NCBI GenBank assembly: GCA_023409435.1
Contig: JAEYHP010000162.1
Span: 1-38,496 of the forward strand
Direction of reading: 5' to 3'
Length of the DNA stretch: 38,496 nucleotides
Source: Bacillota bacterium
GTDB taxonomy: Bacteria > Bacillota > Clostridia > Christensenellales > CAG-138
In this document: piece by piece, positions 14,861-22,769 of the stretch
How the letters are laid out: each line of letters opens with the position of its first letter
Position numbering within the stretch: position 1 is the stretch's first letter
Notes under the pieces: model-generated
Seen by the model: only the letters and a program-made list of their open reading frames with translations
Database searches by the model: none
What the model was told of the DNA's origin: nothing
Position numbers and translations under genes: made by a program

Positions 14861-16599
14861 AACTGTCGGACTATATCGCAAAATTCTTAATCGGGAAAGG
14901 ATGCACGCATGCATTTGGGTACCAGGGGGGCGCTGTGACGCACCTCATCGATTCCTTTTATGCAGCGGACGGTATCCGCTTTATCGGTTGCGGGCATGAG
15001 CAGGGCGCGGCGTTCGCGGCGGAAGGCTATGCCCGCGTCACGGGAAGGTGCGGCGTCGCCGTCGCCACCAGCGGGCCGGGAGCCACAAACCTAATAACGG
15101 GTATCGGAAGCGCGTATTTCGATTCCATCCCCTGCGTCTATCTGACCGGGCAGGTCAATACATACGAATATAAGGGATCGCTTCCCGTCCGCCAGCTTGG
15201 CTTTCAGGAGACGGACATCGTCAGCATCGTACAGCCCATCGTCAAATATGCCGCCCGCGTCACCGACCCGAACAGAATCCGCCATGAACTCGAACGCGCG
15301 TTTTTTGCCGCGCAAAACGGCAGAAAAGGCCCCGTGCTTCTCGATATCCCCATGGATGTTCAGCGCGCAAAGATCGAGGAAGACGCGCTTTTGGGCTATG
15401 AGCCGGAACCGGATACGCATGCGCCCATCGGCATCGGGCAGGTAGTGGAAGCGCTCAACGCGAGCCGCCGCCCCGTACTGCTTGCGGGCGGCGGCGTGCG
15501 GCTGTCTGGCGGAGTGGAAACTTTGAATATTCTTGCGCAATCGCTGCATATCCCCGTGATCGCGTCGCTGATGGGACGGGACGCCGTGGACAATACAATT
15601 CCGGAGTTCTGCGGCATGCTGGGCTCCTACGGCAACCGGTACGCGAACCTGGCGGTCGCAAACAGCGATCTGGTGCTCGCCATAGGCACGCGGCTTGATA
15701 CCCGGCAGACAGGCACGCTTCCGCAGAGCTTCGCGCGGGAAGCGAAGCTTATCCGCGTGGACATCGACCCAAACGAGCTTTCCCATACGATCAAGCCGGA
15801 TGAAATGAAACTGCAGGCCGACGCGAAAGCGTTTTTGGAGCAGCTGTTGGCCGAATCCCACTGGATCACATCCGATTGGAGCGCATGGCACGAAATCATT
15901 GCAGGGTATAAGGCCCGCTATCCGTCTTTTATAAAGCAGGAATTTTCCGACCCGAACTATCTTGTTTCCATGCTGGGCGGCTTCATGGATAGGGAGGAGA
16001 TCGTCTGCCTGGACGTGGGCCAGAACCAGATGTGGGGCGCACAGTCGCTTATAATAAACGCCCGCCAGCGGCTTCTGACTTCCGGCGGCATGGGGTCCAT
16101 GGGCTTCTCGCTGCCCGCTGCCATCGGCGCGCAATACGCTGCCCCGGGCAGGAACGTCATCGCCTTCGTGGGGGATGGCGGTATGCAGATGAACATCCAG
16201 GAGCTCGCTTTGCTGCATCGGGAGCAAATACCTGTCAAGGTTATCGTGCTCAACAACCGCAGTTTAGGCATGATCCGCCATTTTCAGGAGATGTATTTTT
16301 CCTCCCGCTATTTTGGGACCGTAGAAGGCTATGAGGCGCCGGATTTTTGCGCCATTGCTTCCGCCTACGGCATAGAGAGCCGGCGGGTGGAGCGTATGGA
16401 GGATTTGAAGGCTGCTCAGGAGCTGTTACATGCGCCGGGGCCGGCCGTCATCGAGGTGACGCTGCCGCAAGTCACCCATGTGTTCCCCAAGCTTTCCGTA
16501 AACCGCCCCATAGAGGAACTGGAGCCGCCGGTGGAGCGGGCGCAATTCCTGCGGGATATGATCGTCAAGCCTTTTGAAAGAAACGACAAAGGGGAATGA
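14857..16599 (+). CDS. ThDP-dependent acetolactate synthase-like enzyme, YerE type
   Basis: A 580-residue ThDP enzyme with the three domains of the acetolactate synthase family. Residues about 1-165 hold the ThDP-activating Glu48 in GCGHEQGAAFAAEGYAR. The middle domain carries a plausible FAD site (AGGGVRLSGG, GTRLDTRQTG). The C-terminal domain holds the diphosphate motif from GDGGMQMN to LNN. No acetolactate-synthase small subunit or isoleucine/valine gene is nearby. Lying between rfbG and rfbH, it fits YerE of Yersinia, which moves a two-carbon unit from pyruvate to C4 of a CDP-4-keto-3,6-dideoxy sugar, making a branched sugar. That reaction is inferred from context. Confidence 0.82.
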   Translation: MKLSDYIAKFLIGKGCTHAFGYQGGAVTHLIDSFYAADGIRFIGCGHEQGAAFAAEGYARVTGRCGVAVATSGPGATNLITGIGSAYFDSIPCVYLTGQVNTYEYKGSLPVRQLGFQETDIVSIVQPIVKYAARVTDPNRIRHELERAFFAAQNGRKGPVLLDIPMDVQRAKIEEDALLGYEPEPDTHAPIGIGQVVEALNASRRPVLLAGGGVRLSGGVETLNILAQSLHIPVIASLMGRDAVDNTIPEFCGMLGSYGNRYANLAVANSDLVLAIGTRLDTRQTGTLPQSFAREAKLIRVDIDPNELSHTIKPDEMKLQADAKAFLEQLLAESHWITSDWSAWHEIIAGYKARYPSFIKQEFSDPNYLVSMLGGFMDREEIVCLDVGQNQMWGAQSLIINARQRLLTSGGMGSMGFSLPAAIGAQYAAPGRNVIAFVGDGGMQMNIQELALLHREQIPVKVIVLNNRSLGMIRHFQEMYFSSRYFGTVEGYEAPDFCAIASAYGIESRRVERMEDLKAAQELLHAPGPAVIEVTLPQVTHVFPKLSVNRPIEELEPPVERAQFLRDMIVKPFERNDKGE

Positions 16600-16601
16600 G
16601 C

Positions 16602-17249
16602 ATGGAAGCATACCAGACGTTTATAAAAACCGTATTCGACAGCTTCAAGTGCATGCGCAAACACGAGCTGCTGCGCTGCATTCCCATTTATGACGGTAAC
16701 GGAGCGCTGGCCGGATACCTCCGGCCCATTACGCAGGATTACCGGGAGTCTTTACCCGGAAGCGCTACGCAGCTTGCCCTGTGGCGCAACGCCAACCCTT
16801 CGCTTTCCGCGGAGCCGTTTACGGCCACGGAGGAGACCACGAGGGAGTGGCTCGATCACTACGTCATCGGCCGTGGGGACCGGATTTTATTCTATATCGT
16901 GCTGCCGGACGGGAGGCGCGCGGGGCATATCGGGTTCTCCAGCTTCGGTTTTGACGCGCGTTCCTGCGAGGTGGACGCCGTACTGCGCGGAGACAAGGAT
17001 GCCCTGCCAGGAATGATGACCTTCGCGCTCCACGCGCTCATCCACTGGGGGCTTGCGGCGCTGCGACTGGACGCAATCGAGCTTCGCGTGTTTTCGGACA
17101 ATGCCCATGCTATCGCCTATTACAAGCGGAACCATTTTGTCATTACGGAAGAAAATCTGCCCGTACCAGGGGTGAAAGGCAAGCGCTTTGTTCGCATGCG
17201 GCTGGATATTGCGGCATGGGAAACGGAGCAACACAGAGCGCCGGAATAG
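16602..17249 (+). CDS. GNAT-family N-acetyltransferase
   Basis: A 215-residue protein whose C-terminal 150 residues match GNAT folds: a catalytic core from FYIVLPDGRRAGHIGFSSF, then ALRLDAIELRVFSDNAHAIA and YYKRNHFVITEE, typical of RimJ/PseH-like acetyltransferases. The N-terminal about 60 residues are a specific extension. It uses acetyl-CoA to acetylate an amine. Between the ThDP enzyme and an aminotransferase, the likely substrate is the amino group of the CDP-linked sugar. ATG 16602 is preferred to ATG 16596 because AAAGGGG lies seven bases before it. A polypeptide acceptor cannot be excluded. Confidence 0.8.
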   Translation: MEAYQTFIKTVFDSFKCMRKHELLRCIPIYDGNGALAGYLRPITQDYRESLPGSATQLALWRNANPSLSAEPFTATEETTREWLDHYVIGRGDRILFYIVLPDGRRAGHIGFSSFGFDARSCEVDAVLRGDKDALPGMMTFALHALIHWGLAALRLDAIELRVFSDNAHAIAYYKRNHFVITEENLPVPGVKGKRFVRMRLDIAAWETEQHRAPE

Positions 17250-17287
17250 GCGCAAAAAATAACGGCATAAGCCTAGGAGGGCTTGTT

Positions 17288-18403
17288 TTGAATAAAAAGA
17301 TCAGTTTTGCGGGGCCGTCCATTACAGATAAAGAGGTGGAGCTTGTACACGACGCCGTTCAAAACGGCTGGTACGAAAACTACGATGGCTACATCAGGCA
17401 GCTTGAACGAGAGCTTGCGGAATATATCGGCGTAAAATACGCCATCGCCACGTTTTGCGGCACGCATGCGCTGCACCTTGCTTGCGCGGCGCTTGGGTTG
17501 AAAGCTGATGACGAGGTCATCGTCACGGATTTTAGCTGGGTGGCGACAGCGTATACGGTCGCATATACCGGCGCGACCTGTGTGTTTACGGATATTACGC
17601 CGGATACCTGGACGATAGATCCCGAATGCATCAAAAAGGCGATCACCTCCCGCACCAAAGCCATCATGCTGGTGCACACATTCGGCCATCCCGCCGAAAT
17701 GGACGAAATCATGGCGATCGCCCGGGAACACGGCCTTGCCGTGATCGAGGACGCGGCCCCCGCCATCGGCGCGGAATATAAGGGGCAGAAAGTAGGCTCG
17801 TTCGGCGATTTTTCCTGCTTCAGTTTTCAGGGCGGCAAAATGGCGGTCAGCGGCGAGGGCGGCATGCTGCTGACGAGCAACAAGAAATTGTATGAGCGCG
17901 CGCTGCTCTTAGCCAACATGGGCCGTACGGATAGCAAGGCCGTATTCTGGAGCGATGAAATCGGCTACGAATACATCATGAGCAACCTCACCGCGGCGCT
18001 TGCGCTTGCGCAATTGCGGCGCGTAAATGAACTGATGCAAAAGAAACGCGGGATATTCGCCGCGTACCATGCGCGCCTGAAGGATGCGGATGGAATACAG
18101 CTAATCGAAGAAAAGCCCTATTGCAGGAGCAACTATTGTTACCCGTCCATACTGCTGCCGGGAGTCACGAGGGAGCAGCGGGATGAAATATTGTCAGGAC
18201 TCAAACGTGAAAACATTCACGCCCGCCCCGCGTTCCCGCAGATGAGCCGGTTCCCGGTGTTTGAGCAGCGCTTCCCGAATCCTGTCACATTGAATGTAGA
18301 GGAGCGCGGCATTTCGCTGCCTTCCGCGTTGAACATGACGGAGGAGGACGTCGCGTTTGTATCCGACGCGCTCCTCCGCCTGCTAGCGGACGTAAGGGGG
18401 TGA
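17288..18403 (+). CDS. DegT/DnrJ/EryC1/StrS aminotransferase (sugar nucleotide)
   Basis: A 371-residue PLP-dependent sugar aminotransferase. The Schiff-base Lys184 lies in SFQGGKMAVSGEGGML, Asp155 in VIEDAAPAIGAEYKG pairs with the PLP ring nitrogen, and TFCGTHALHLA binds phosphate. It resembles perosamine synthase-type enzymes, which aminate a keto sugar nucleotide using glutamate. The start is TTG 17288, with a perfect AGGAGG seven bases before it; the frame stays open upstream into the GNAT gene but without homology. The functional Lys separates it from the His-bearing paralogue next door. Preceded by GNAT, it suggests an N-acetylated amino sugar. Confidence 0.92.
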   Translation: MNKKISFAGPSITDKEVELVHDAVQNGWYENYDGYIRQLERELAEYIGVKYAIATFCGTHALHLACAALGLKADDEVIVTDFSWVATAYTVAYTGATCVFTDITPDTWTIDPECIKKAITSRTKAIMLVHTFGHPAEMDEIMAIAREHGLAVIEDAAPAIGAEYKGQKVGSFGDFSCFSFQGGKMAVSGEGGMLLTSNKKLYERALLLANMGRTDSKAVFWSDEIGYEYIMSNLTAALALAQLRRVNELMQKKRGIFAAYHARLKDADGIQLIEEKPYCRSNYCYPSILLPGVTREQRDEILSGLKRENIHARPAFPQMSRFPVFEQRFPNPVTLNVEERGISLPSALNMTEEDVAFVSDALLRLLADVRG

Positions 18404-18407
18404 GCGT

Positions 18408-19727
18408 ATGGAACGTGAACAGCAACTTCAGCAGGAAATCTTAGAAAAGGTGGAGGAACTCTATCGCTTGCGGGAAAGCAGGCAGGAATTCATACCCGGC
18501 AAAACAAGGATCCATTATGCCGGGCGCGTGTATGATGAAAAAGAGATGCAGGCCATTGTCAAAAGCGCGCTGGATTTCCACCTGACGCTGGGGGAATACG
18601 GTCAGGCGTTTTCGGCTGCCTTCGCAACCTACATGGGCGCGCGGCACGCGCTTGTTACCAACTCCGGCTCCTCCGCGAACCTCCTGGCGATGAGTGCGCT
18701 GTGCTCGAAAAACATCCCAAGGCCGCTTGTCCCCGGGGATGAGGTCATCACAACCGCGCTGACATTTCCAACGACTCTCAACCCCATATTGCAGAACGGA
18801 CTCATACCGGTGTTCGTGGACGTGGAGGAAGGGACCTACAACATCGACGCGAAGCTTCTGGAGAAAGCACTTTCCAAGAAAACGCGCGCGATCTTCTTTG
18901 CGCACGCAGTCGGGAACCCGGCGGAACTGGACGCCATTATGGAATTTGCGAAGGAGCATGAACTCTACGTAGTAGAGGATGTCTGCGACGCGCTCGATTC
19001 CAGGTACGACGGCCGCCTGTGCGGCACATTCGGGGATATTTCCACCTACAGCTTTTACGCGGCGCACCATATGACCATGGGGGAGGGCGGCGCGGTAGTG
19101 ACCAACGATACCCAGCTTTACCGCCAGGCGCTCTCCCTTAGGGACTGGGGCCGCGCCTGCTACTGCCAGACGGGCGAAACGAACCCGCAGGGCGCGTGCG
19201 GGCGAAGGTTTTCGCACAAATACGAAAACCTGCCCGACGGGTACGACCATAAATATGTGTTCAGCAATATCGGCTACAACCTCAAACCGCTCGATCTCCA
19301 ATGCGCCATGGGGCTGGAGCAGCTCAAGAAGCTGCCCTCTTTCAGCGCGAAGCGCAGGGAGCATTTTCAGGCGATTTACGAGGTGCTCAAGGATTATGAA
19401 CGGTATCTGATCCTTCCCAAGGCCCTAGATAAGGCCGATCCGTCCTGGTTCTGCTTCCCCCTCACCGTGCGGGCGGATGCGCCGTTTACCCGGAACGATT
19501 TTGTAATGTATTTAGAGAACCGCCAGATCGAAACACGGATGCTGTTTTCGGGCAATATCCTGCGCCACCCCGGCTACAAGGATATTAAATACCGCATCGC
19601 GGGCGATCTCACGCAGGCGGAAAACACGCTCCAGAATGCGTTCTTTATCGGCGTTTATCCGGGGCTGACGGAAGAGATGTTAAGCTACATGGCGGATACC
19701 ATCCGCACGTTTTTTACCCGGGTGTGA
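18408..19727 (+). CDS. rfbH: CDP-4-keto-6-deoxyglucose 3-dehydrase (E1), RfbH
   Basis: A PMP/[2Fe-2S] enzyme that removes the C3 hydroxyl of CDP-4-keto-6-deoxyglucose with an E3 reductase, giving 3,6-dideoxy sugars. It keeps the aminotransferase fold, but the catalytic Lys is His220 (SFYAAHHMTMGEGGAV), the hallmark of E1. Cluster cysteines fit as Cys193, Cys251, Cys253 and Cys264. The first three have the C-X57-C-X-C spacing of Yersinia E1, but the last gap is 10 rather than 7 residues because of a 3-residue insertion. The 439-residue length is normal. Its start follows the aminotransferase stop by four bases. No E3 gene is seen in the window. Confidence 0.94.
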   Translation: MEREQQLQQEILEKVEELYRLRESRQEFIPGKTRIHYAGRVYDEKEMQAIVKSALDFHLTLGEYGQAFSAAFATYMGARHALVTNSGSSANLLAMSALCSKNIPRPLVPGDEVITTALTFPTTLNPILQNGLIPVFVDVEEGTYNIDAKLLEKALSKKTRAIFFAHAVGNPAELDAIMEFAKEHELYVVEDVCDALDSRYDGRLCGTFGDISTYSFYAAHHMTMGEGGAVVTNDTQLYRQALSLRDWGRACYCQTGETNPQGACGRRFSHKYENLPDGYDHKYVFSNIGYNLKPLDLQCAMGLEQLKKLPSFSAKRREHFQAIYEVLKDYERYLILPKALDKADPSWFCFPLTVRADAPFTRNDFVMYLENRQIETRMLFSGNILRHPGYKDIKYRIAGDLTQAENTLQNAFFIGVYPGLTEEMLSYMADTIRTFFTRV

Positions 19728-19745
19728 CAGGAAGAGGGAGGAACA

Positions 19746-20975
19746 ATGCCGGAAACCTCAAAACAACATACGCCGGTGGTAAGCGTCGTGCTGCTGGCCT
19801 ATAACCAGTTGACCTACACAAAAAAGTGCGTGGAAAGTTTATTCCGCCATACGTCGGATGTGGCGTATGAGCTGATCACCATCAATAACGGCTCTGCTGA
19901 CGGCACGGAGGAATATTTCAATTCCCTGCCCAACGAAAAAAAGATCAGCTTCCCCGAAAACGTGGGCGTGGACAAAGCCATCAATGTGGGGTTCAGGATG
20001 GCGGAGGGGAAGTACACGCTGAATTTGAGCAACGATATCGTAGTGACACCGCGGTGGCTCAAGAACCTTGTGGCCTGCGCGGAGTCCGATGAGAAGATCG
20101 GCATGGTCGTTCCCGTATGCAATTTTTCCTCCAACCTCCAGACAATTGGCCTGCCGTATTCGTCGCTTGAGGAGCTTGACAAAATCACAGAGCTGTACAA
20201 CAGAACCAACCCCGCGCTGTGGGAGGAACGGCTGCGGCTTATTACCTATACCTGTTTGTTCCGCACGGACCTGCAAAAAGCGATCGGTGGTTTTGACGAG
20301 GAGTTCAACCCCGGCGCGTATGACGACGATGCCATCAGCTTTACGATCCGCCGCATGGGATACAAACTCATGCTTGCAAAGGATACGTACGTGCACCACT
20401 TCGGCTCCGTCACCTTCGGCGCAGAGTATGCAAAGAACAACTTGGCCGCGCGAAACAGGGCGCTGTTTATTAAAAAATTCGGCGTCGATCCGTGGGGAAG
20501 TACGATGATCGACCAGGAGATTGTTGCGTTGGCGGATTATGAACGCCGCGGGGAATTGAAGATGCTGGGCATCGGCAAATCCTGCGGGGCGTCGCTGCTG
20601 CAGATCAAAAATGCCTACCGTGCAAGAGGCGTAAATGATGTGGCGCTTCATTACCTTTCGGAAACGCAGTACAATATGGCGGATCTCGCCACCGTCTGCA
20701 AAACGTGTAAATTTGCCTCCTTAAGCGAGTTGAAACAGCACTTTGGCCGGGAAGAATGGGATTTGATCGTGGTGGAAAGCGAAACCGATAAAATCCAGCA
20801 GCCAGCAGCCTTTTACGGGGACCTCTCCACTCTTATAAAACCCGGCGGGCGGCTGATTACCACAGCGGCGCAGGGCTTGCTGCCCATCATAGAGCAAACG
20901 CTGACCCGGAACGGCTTTACGCCCAAGGACAGCCGGAAGGAATATTATTTCGCTTTCGATAAACAAATACCGTAA
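19746..20975 (+). CDS. GT2 glycosyltransferase, paralogue of the 9384 gene
   Basis: A 409-residue glycosyltransferase with an N-terminal GT-A domain (VSVVLLAYNQLTYTKKCVES, ELITINNGSADGTEE, LNLSNDIVVTPRW, GGFDEEFNPGAYDDDA). The C-terminal part resembles a degenerate methyltransferase (LGIGKSCGASLLQIKNAYRA, then GREEWDLIVVESE, then LIKPGGRLITTAA). It lies 18 bases after rfbH, is the last gene of the CDP-sugar operon and ends before a strong terminator. The likely job is to transfer the operon's CDP-sugar to a surface or protein acceptor; GT2 enzymes using CDP donors are uncommon, so this is inferred from position. Confidence 0.87.
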   Translation: MPETSKQHTPVVSVVLLAYNQLTYTKKCVESLFRHTSDVAYELITINNGSADGTEEYFNSLPNEKKISFPENVGVDKAINVGFRMAEGKYTLNLSNDIVVTPRWLKNLVACAESDEKIGMVVPVCNFSSNLQTIGLPYSSLEELDKITELYNRTNPALWEERLRLITYTCLFRTDLQKAIGGFDEEFNPGAYDDDAISFTIRRMGYKLMLAKDTYVHHFGSVTFGAEYAKNNLAARNRALFIKKFGVDPWGSTMIDQEIVALADYERRGELKMLGIGKSCGASLLQIKNAYRARGVNDVALHYLSETQYNMADLATVCKTCKFASLSELKQHFGREEWDLIVVESETDKIQQPAAFYGDLSTLIKPGGRLITTAAQGLLPIIEQTLTRNGFTPKDSRKEYYFAFDKQIP

Positions 20976-21007
20976 AAAAATGTTGTCTTCCATAACTTTC
21001 CGTCCTT

Positions 21008-21038
21008 TTTAGCGCCCCAATCGGGGCGCTAAATTTTT
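21008..21038 (+). terminator. Intrinsic terminator of the CDP-sugar operon
   Basis: TTTAGCGCCCC (21008-21018) pairs perfectly with GGGGCGCTAAA (21023-21033) around AATC, followed by TTTTT. This is a textbook Rho-independent terminator. Confidence 0.95.
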
Positions 21039-21051
21039 AGAAATTATGGTA

Positions 21052-21098
21052 TTGCATTTCGGTGGATCGCATGATATTCTTTATCTACCGAACGGTAG
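21052..21098 (+). promoter_or_regulatory. Promoter and TetR-type operator
   Basis: TTGCAT (21052-21057) and TATTCT (21075-21080) with a 17-base spacer form a reasonable promoter. At the expected start of transcription lies the palindrome CTACCG-AA-CGGTAG (21085-21098), the kind of site TetR dimers bind, next to a further TAGGTAG. Binding there would block the promoter, implying that the TetR gene at 21117 represses itself and the aldo/keto reductase. Confidence 0.75.
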
Positions 21099-21116
21099 GT
21101 AGTTTGGAGGTGCGTC

Positions 21117-21701
21117 ATGACAAAACAAGAGATTTTGAATAGGGCGCTGGAGCTGTTTACGGAAAAAGGGTATGAAGGAACGGGTATGGACGATATCGCA
21201 AAAGCGGTCGGCATCCGCAAAGCGTCGCTCTACTACCATTATGATGGGAAGGAGAGCATTTTCCTGGCGGTGTTCAACGACATACTGACGGGGTATGCGG
21301 CTTATGTGGCGCAATTGACAGCCATTCGGGAGAATGGTTCCGTTTTGGCTTCGCTCAAAGAGCTGTTCCTCTCCTACATCCGGTACTGCAAAGCCAGCCC
21401 GGATATGTATTTCTGGGACAGGTATTTTTACTACCCGCCGGAGTTTTTAAAGGACTATATCGCGGAGAAGACGCTGGAAACGGAAACCGTCTTTTTAAAC
21501 GGCATTGGCTGCATGATGGAAGCCGGTATCGCGCGCGGGGAAATCAAAACACAACCCGCCCGCGGCCTTGCACTGGCATATTATTATCTCTTGATCGGGC
21601 TGTCCATGTCCGTGCGGCTTTATGAGGAAGAACAGCTCCTGGCAGACGCGGAAGCCGCGGCGGGTGGGCTGTTACAGGGAATCTCGGCGGAATCAAAATA
21701 A
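21117..21701 (+). CDS. TetR/AcrR-family transcriptional regulator
   Basis: A 194-residue one-component regulator. Residues about 4-50 are the TetR HTH (ILNRALELFTEKGYEGTGMD, then IAKAVGIRKASLYYHYDGKE); the rest is an all-helical ligand-binding domain of unknown specificity. GGAGG lies six bases before the ATG, and a palindromic operator overlaps its promoter. It is followed after 14 bases by an aldo/keto reductase, so a small self-repressed operon responding to a reactive or toxic compound is likely. Confidence 0.93.
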   Translation: MTKQEILNRALELFTEKGYEGTGMDDIAKAVGIRKASLYYHYDGKESIFLAVFNDILTGYAAYVAQLTAIRENGSVLASLKELFLSYIRYCKASPDMYFWDRYFYYPPEFLKDYIAEKTLETETVFLNGIGCMMEAGIARGEIKTQPARGLALAYYYLLIGLSMSVRLYEEEQLLADAEAAAGGLLQGISAESK

Positions 21702-21715
21702 GGAGAGGGAAAGGT

Positions 21716-22696
21716 ATGGCGGACTTTAAGCGCACGTTAGGCAAAAGCGGGATCGAGGTCAGCCCCATGGGGTTTGGTTGCTGGGCGATCGGCGGGCCGT
21801 TTCATTTGTTTGGCTTACCCGATGGCTGGGGCGAGGTCGATGATACGGAGTCCATACGGGCCATCCATACGGCAATCGACCTCGGAGTAAATTTCTTTGA
21901 CACGGCGGACGCCTACGGCATAGGCCACAGCGAAGAGGTGCTGGGCAAGGCCGTACAGGGCATACGAAAGGACGTTGTTATCGCCACAAAGGGCGGCTAC
22001 GTGGCCGACGATGCAAAGAAAAACCTCATCGGGGAGGATACGTCGCCGCAGTATATCCGCAAGGCTCTCACCGCCTCGCTCAGACGGTTAGGTACGGACT
22101 ATGTGGACCTGTACCAGATTCACAACGGCGAAATTCCGAAAGAGCACGTTGAGCCCCTGTTTTTTGAGCTGGACCGGCTGGTGGCGGAAGGCAAGGTCCG
22201 CACTTACGGCTGGAGCACATACCTCGCCCAAAACGTGCAGATGTTTGCGGAGAATACCAACGGAACCGTCGTTCAGTGCAAGGGCAATTTGTTTTCGTAT
22301 GATAAAGAGATTTCCGATCTGTGCGAAACGCAAGGGTTGGACTGCATCAACAACGGTCCTCTCGCGATGGGCGTACTCTCCGGCAAGTTTAACGAAGGTA
22401 CCAAGTTTTCAGCGGAAGACGTTCGGGGTGCCGCCCATACCTGGACGGAGTATTTTGAAAACGGCAGGCTGAAGACGAAGTATTTTCTGAAACTGGAGAG
22501 TGTAAAGGAGATACTCCGCAGCGGCGGGCGCACGGTGGCGCAGGGGGCTTTGGCCTGGCTGTGGACCAGAAGCGAACGTAACATCCCCATCCCCGGCTTT
22601 AAGAACGTAAAGCAGGCGGAAGAAAACGCCAAGGCCATATCGTTTGGTCCGCTTACCGAGACGCAGATGAAACAGATCGAGACGTTGATCGGGTAG
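21716..22696 (+). CDS. Aldo/keto reductase
   Basis: A 326-residue TIM-barrel NADPH-dependent oxidoreductase. The catalytic tetrad is visible: Asp and Tyr in FFDTADAYG, Lys in VIATKGG and His in LYQIHNGE. The C-terminal IPIPGFKNVKQAEENAKA contacts the cofactor phosphate. It reduces carbonyl groups of sugars or aldehydes; the substrate is not evident. It is co-transcribed with the TetR regulator and ends before a bidirectional terminator. Confidence 0.93.
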   Translation: MADFKRTLGKSGIEVSPMGFGCWAIGGPFHLFGLPDGWGEVDDTESIRAIHTAIDLGVNFFDTADAYGIGHSEEVLGKAVQGIRKDVVIATKGGYVADDAKKNLIGEDTSPQYIRKALTASLRRLGTDYVDLYQIHNGEIPKEHVEPLFFELDRLVAEGKVRTYGWSTYLAQNVQMFAENTNGTVVQCKGNLFSYDKEISDLCETQGLDCINNGPLAMGVLSGKFNEGTKFSAEDVRGAAHTWTEYFENGRLKTKYFLKLESVKEILRSGGRTVAQGALAWLWTRSERNIPIPGFKNVKQAEENAKAISFGPLTETQMKQIETLIG

Positions 22697-22719
22697 CCGC
22701 ACGGAACGCATACCAAATA

Positions 22720-22752
22720 AAAAGCCGGAAAGTCATTCGCTTTCCGGCTTTT
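22720..22752. terminator. Bidirectional terminator between convergent operons
   Basis: AAAAGCCGGAAAG (22720-22732) pairs perfectly with CTTTCCGGCTTTT (22740-22752) around a 7-base loop. A/T runs on both sides let it end both the aldo/keto reductase transcript (plus) and the uronate operon (minus). Confidence 0.93.
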
Positions 22753-22769
22753 CTATTTGGCTAGAATGA

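Noticed and set aside
15091..16227. 378-codon minus-strand frame opposite the ThDP enzyme
   Set aside because: Antisense shadow; the plus-strand frame has complete ThDP motifs.
18441..19364. 307-codon minus-strand frame opposite rfbH
   Set aside because: Shadow of a gene with clear catalytic and cluster residues.
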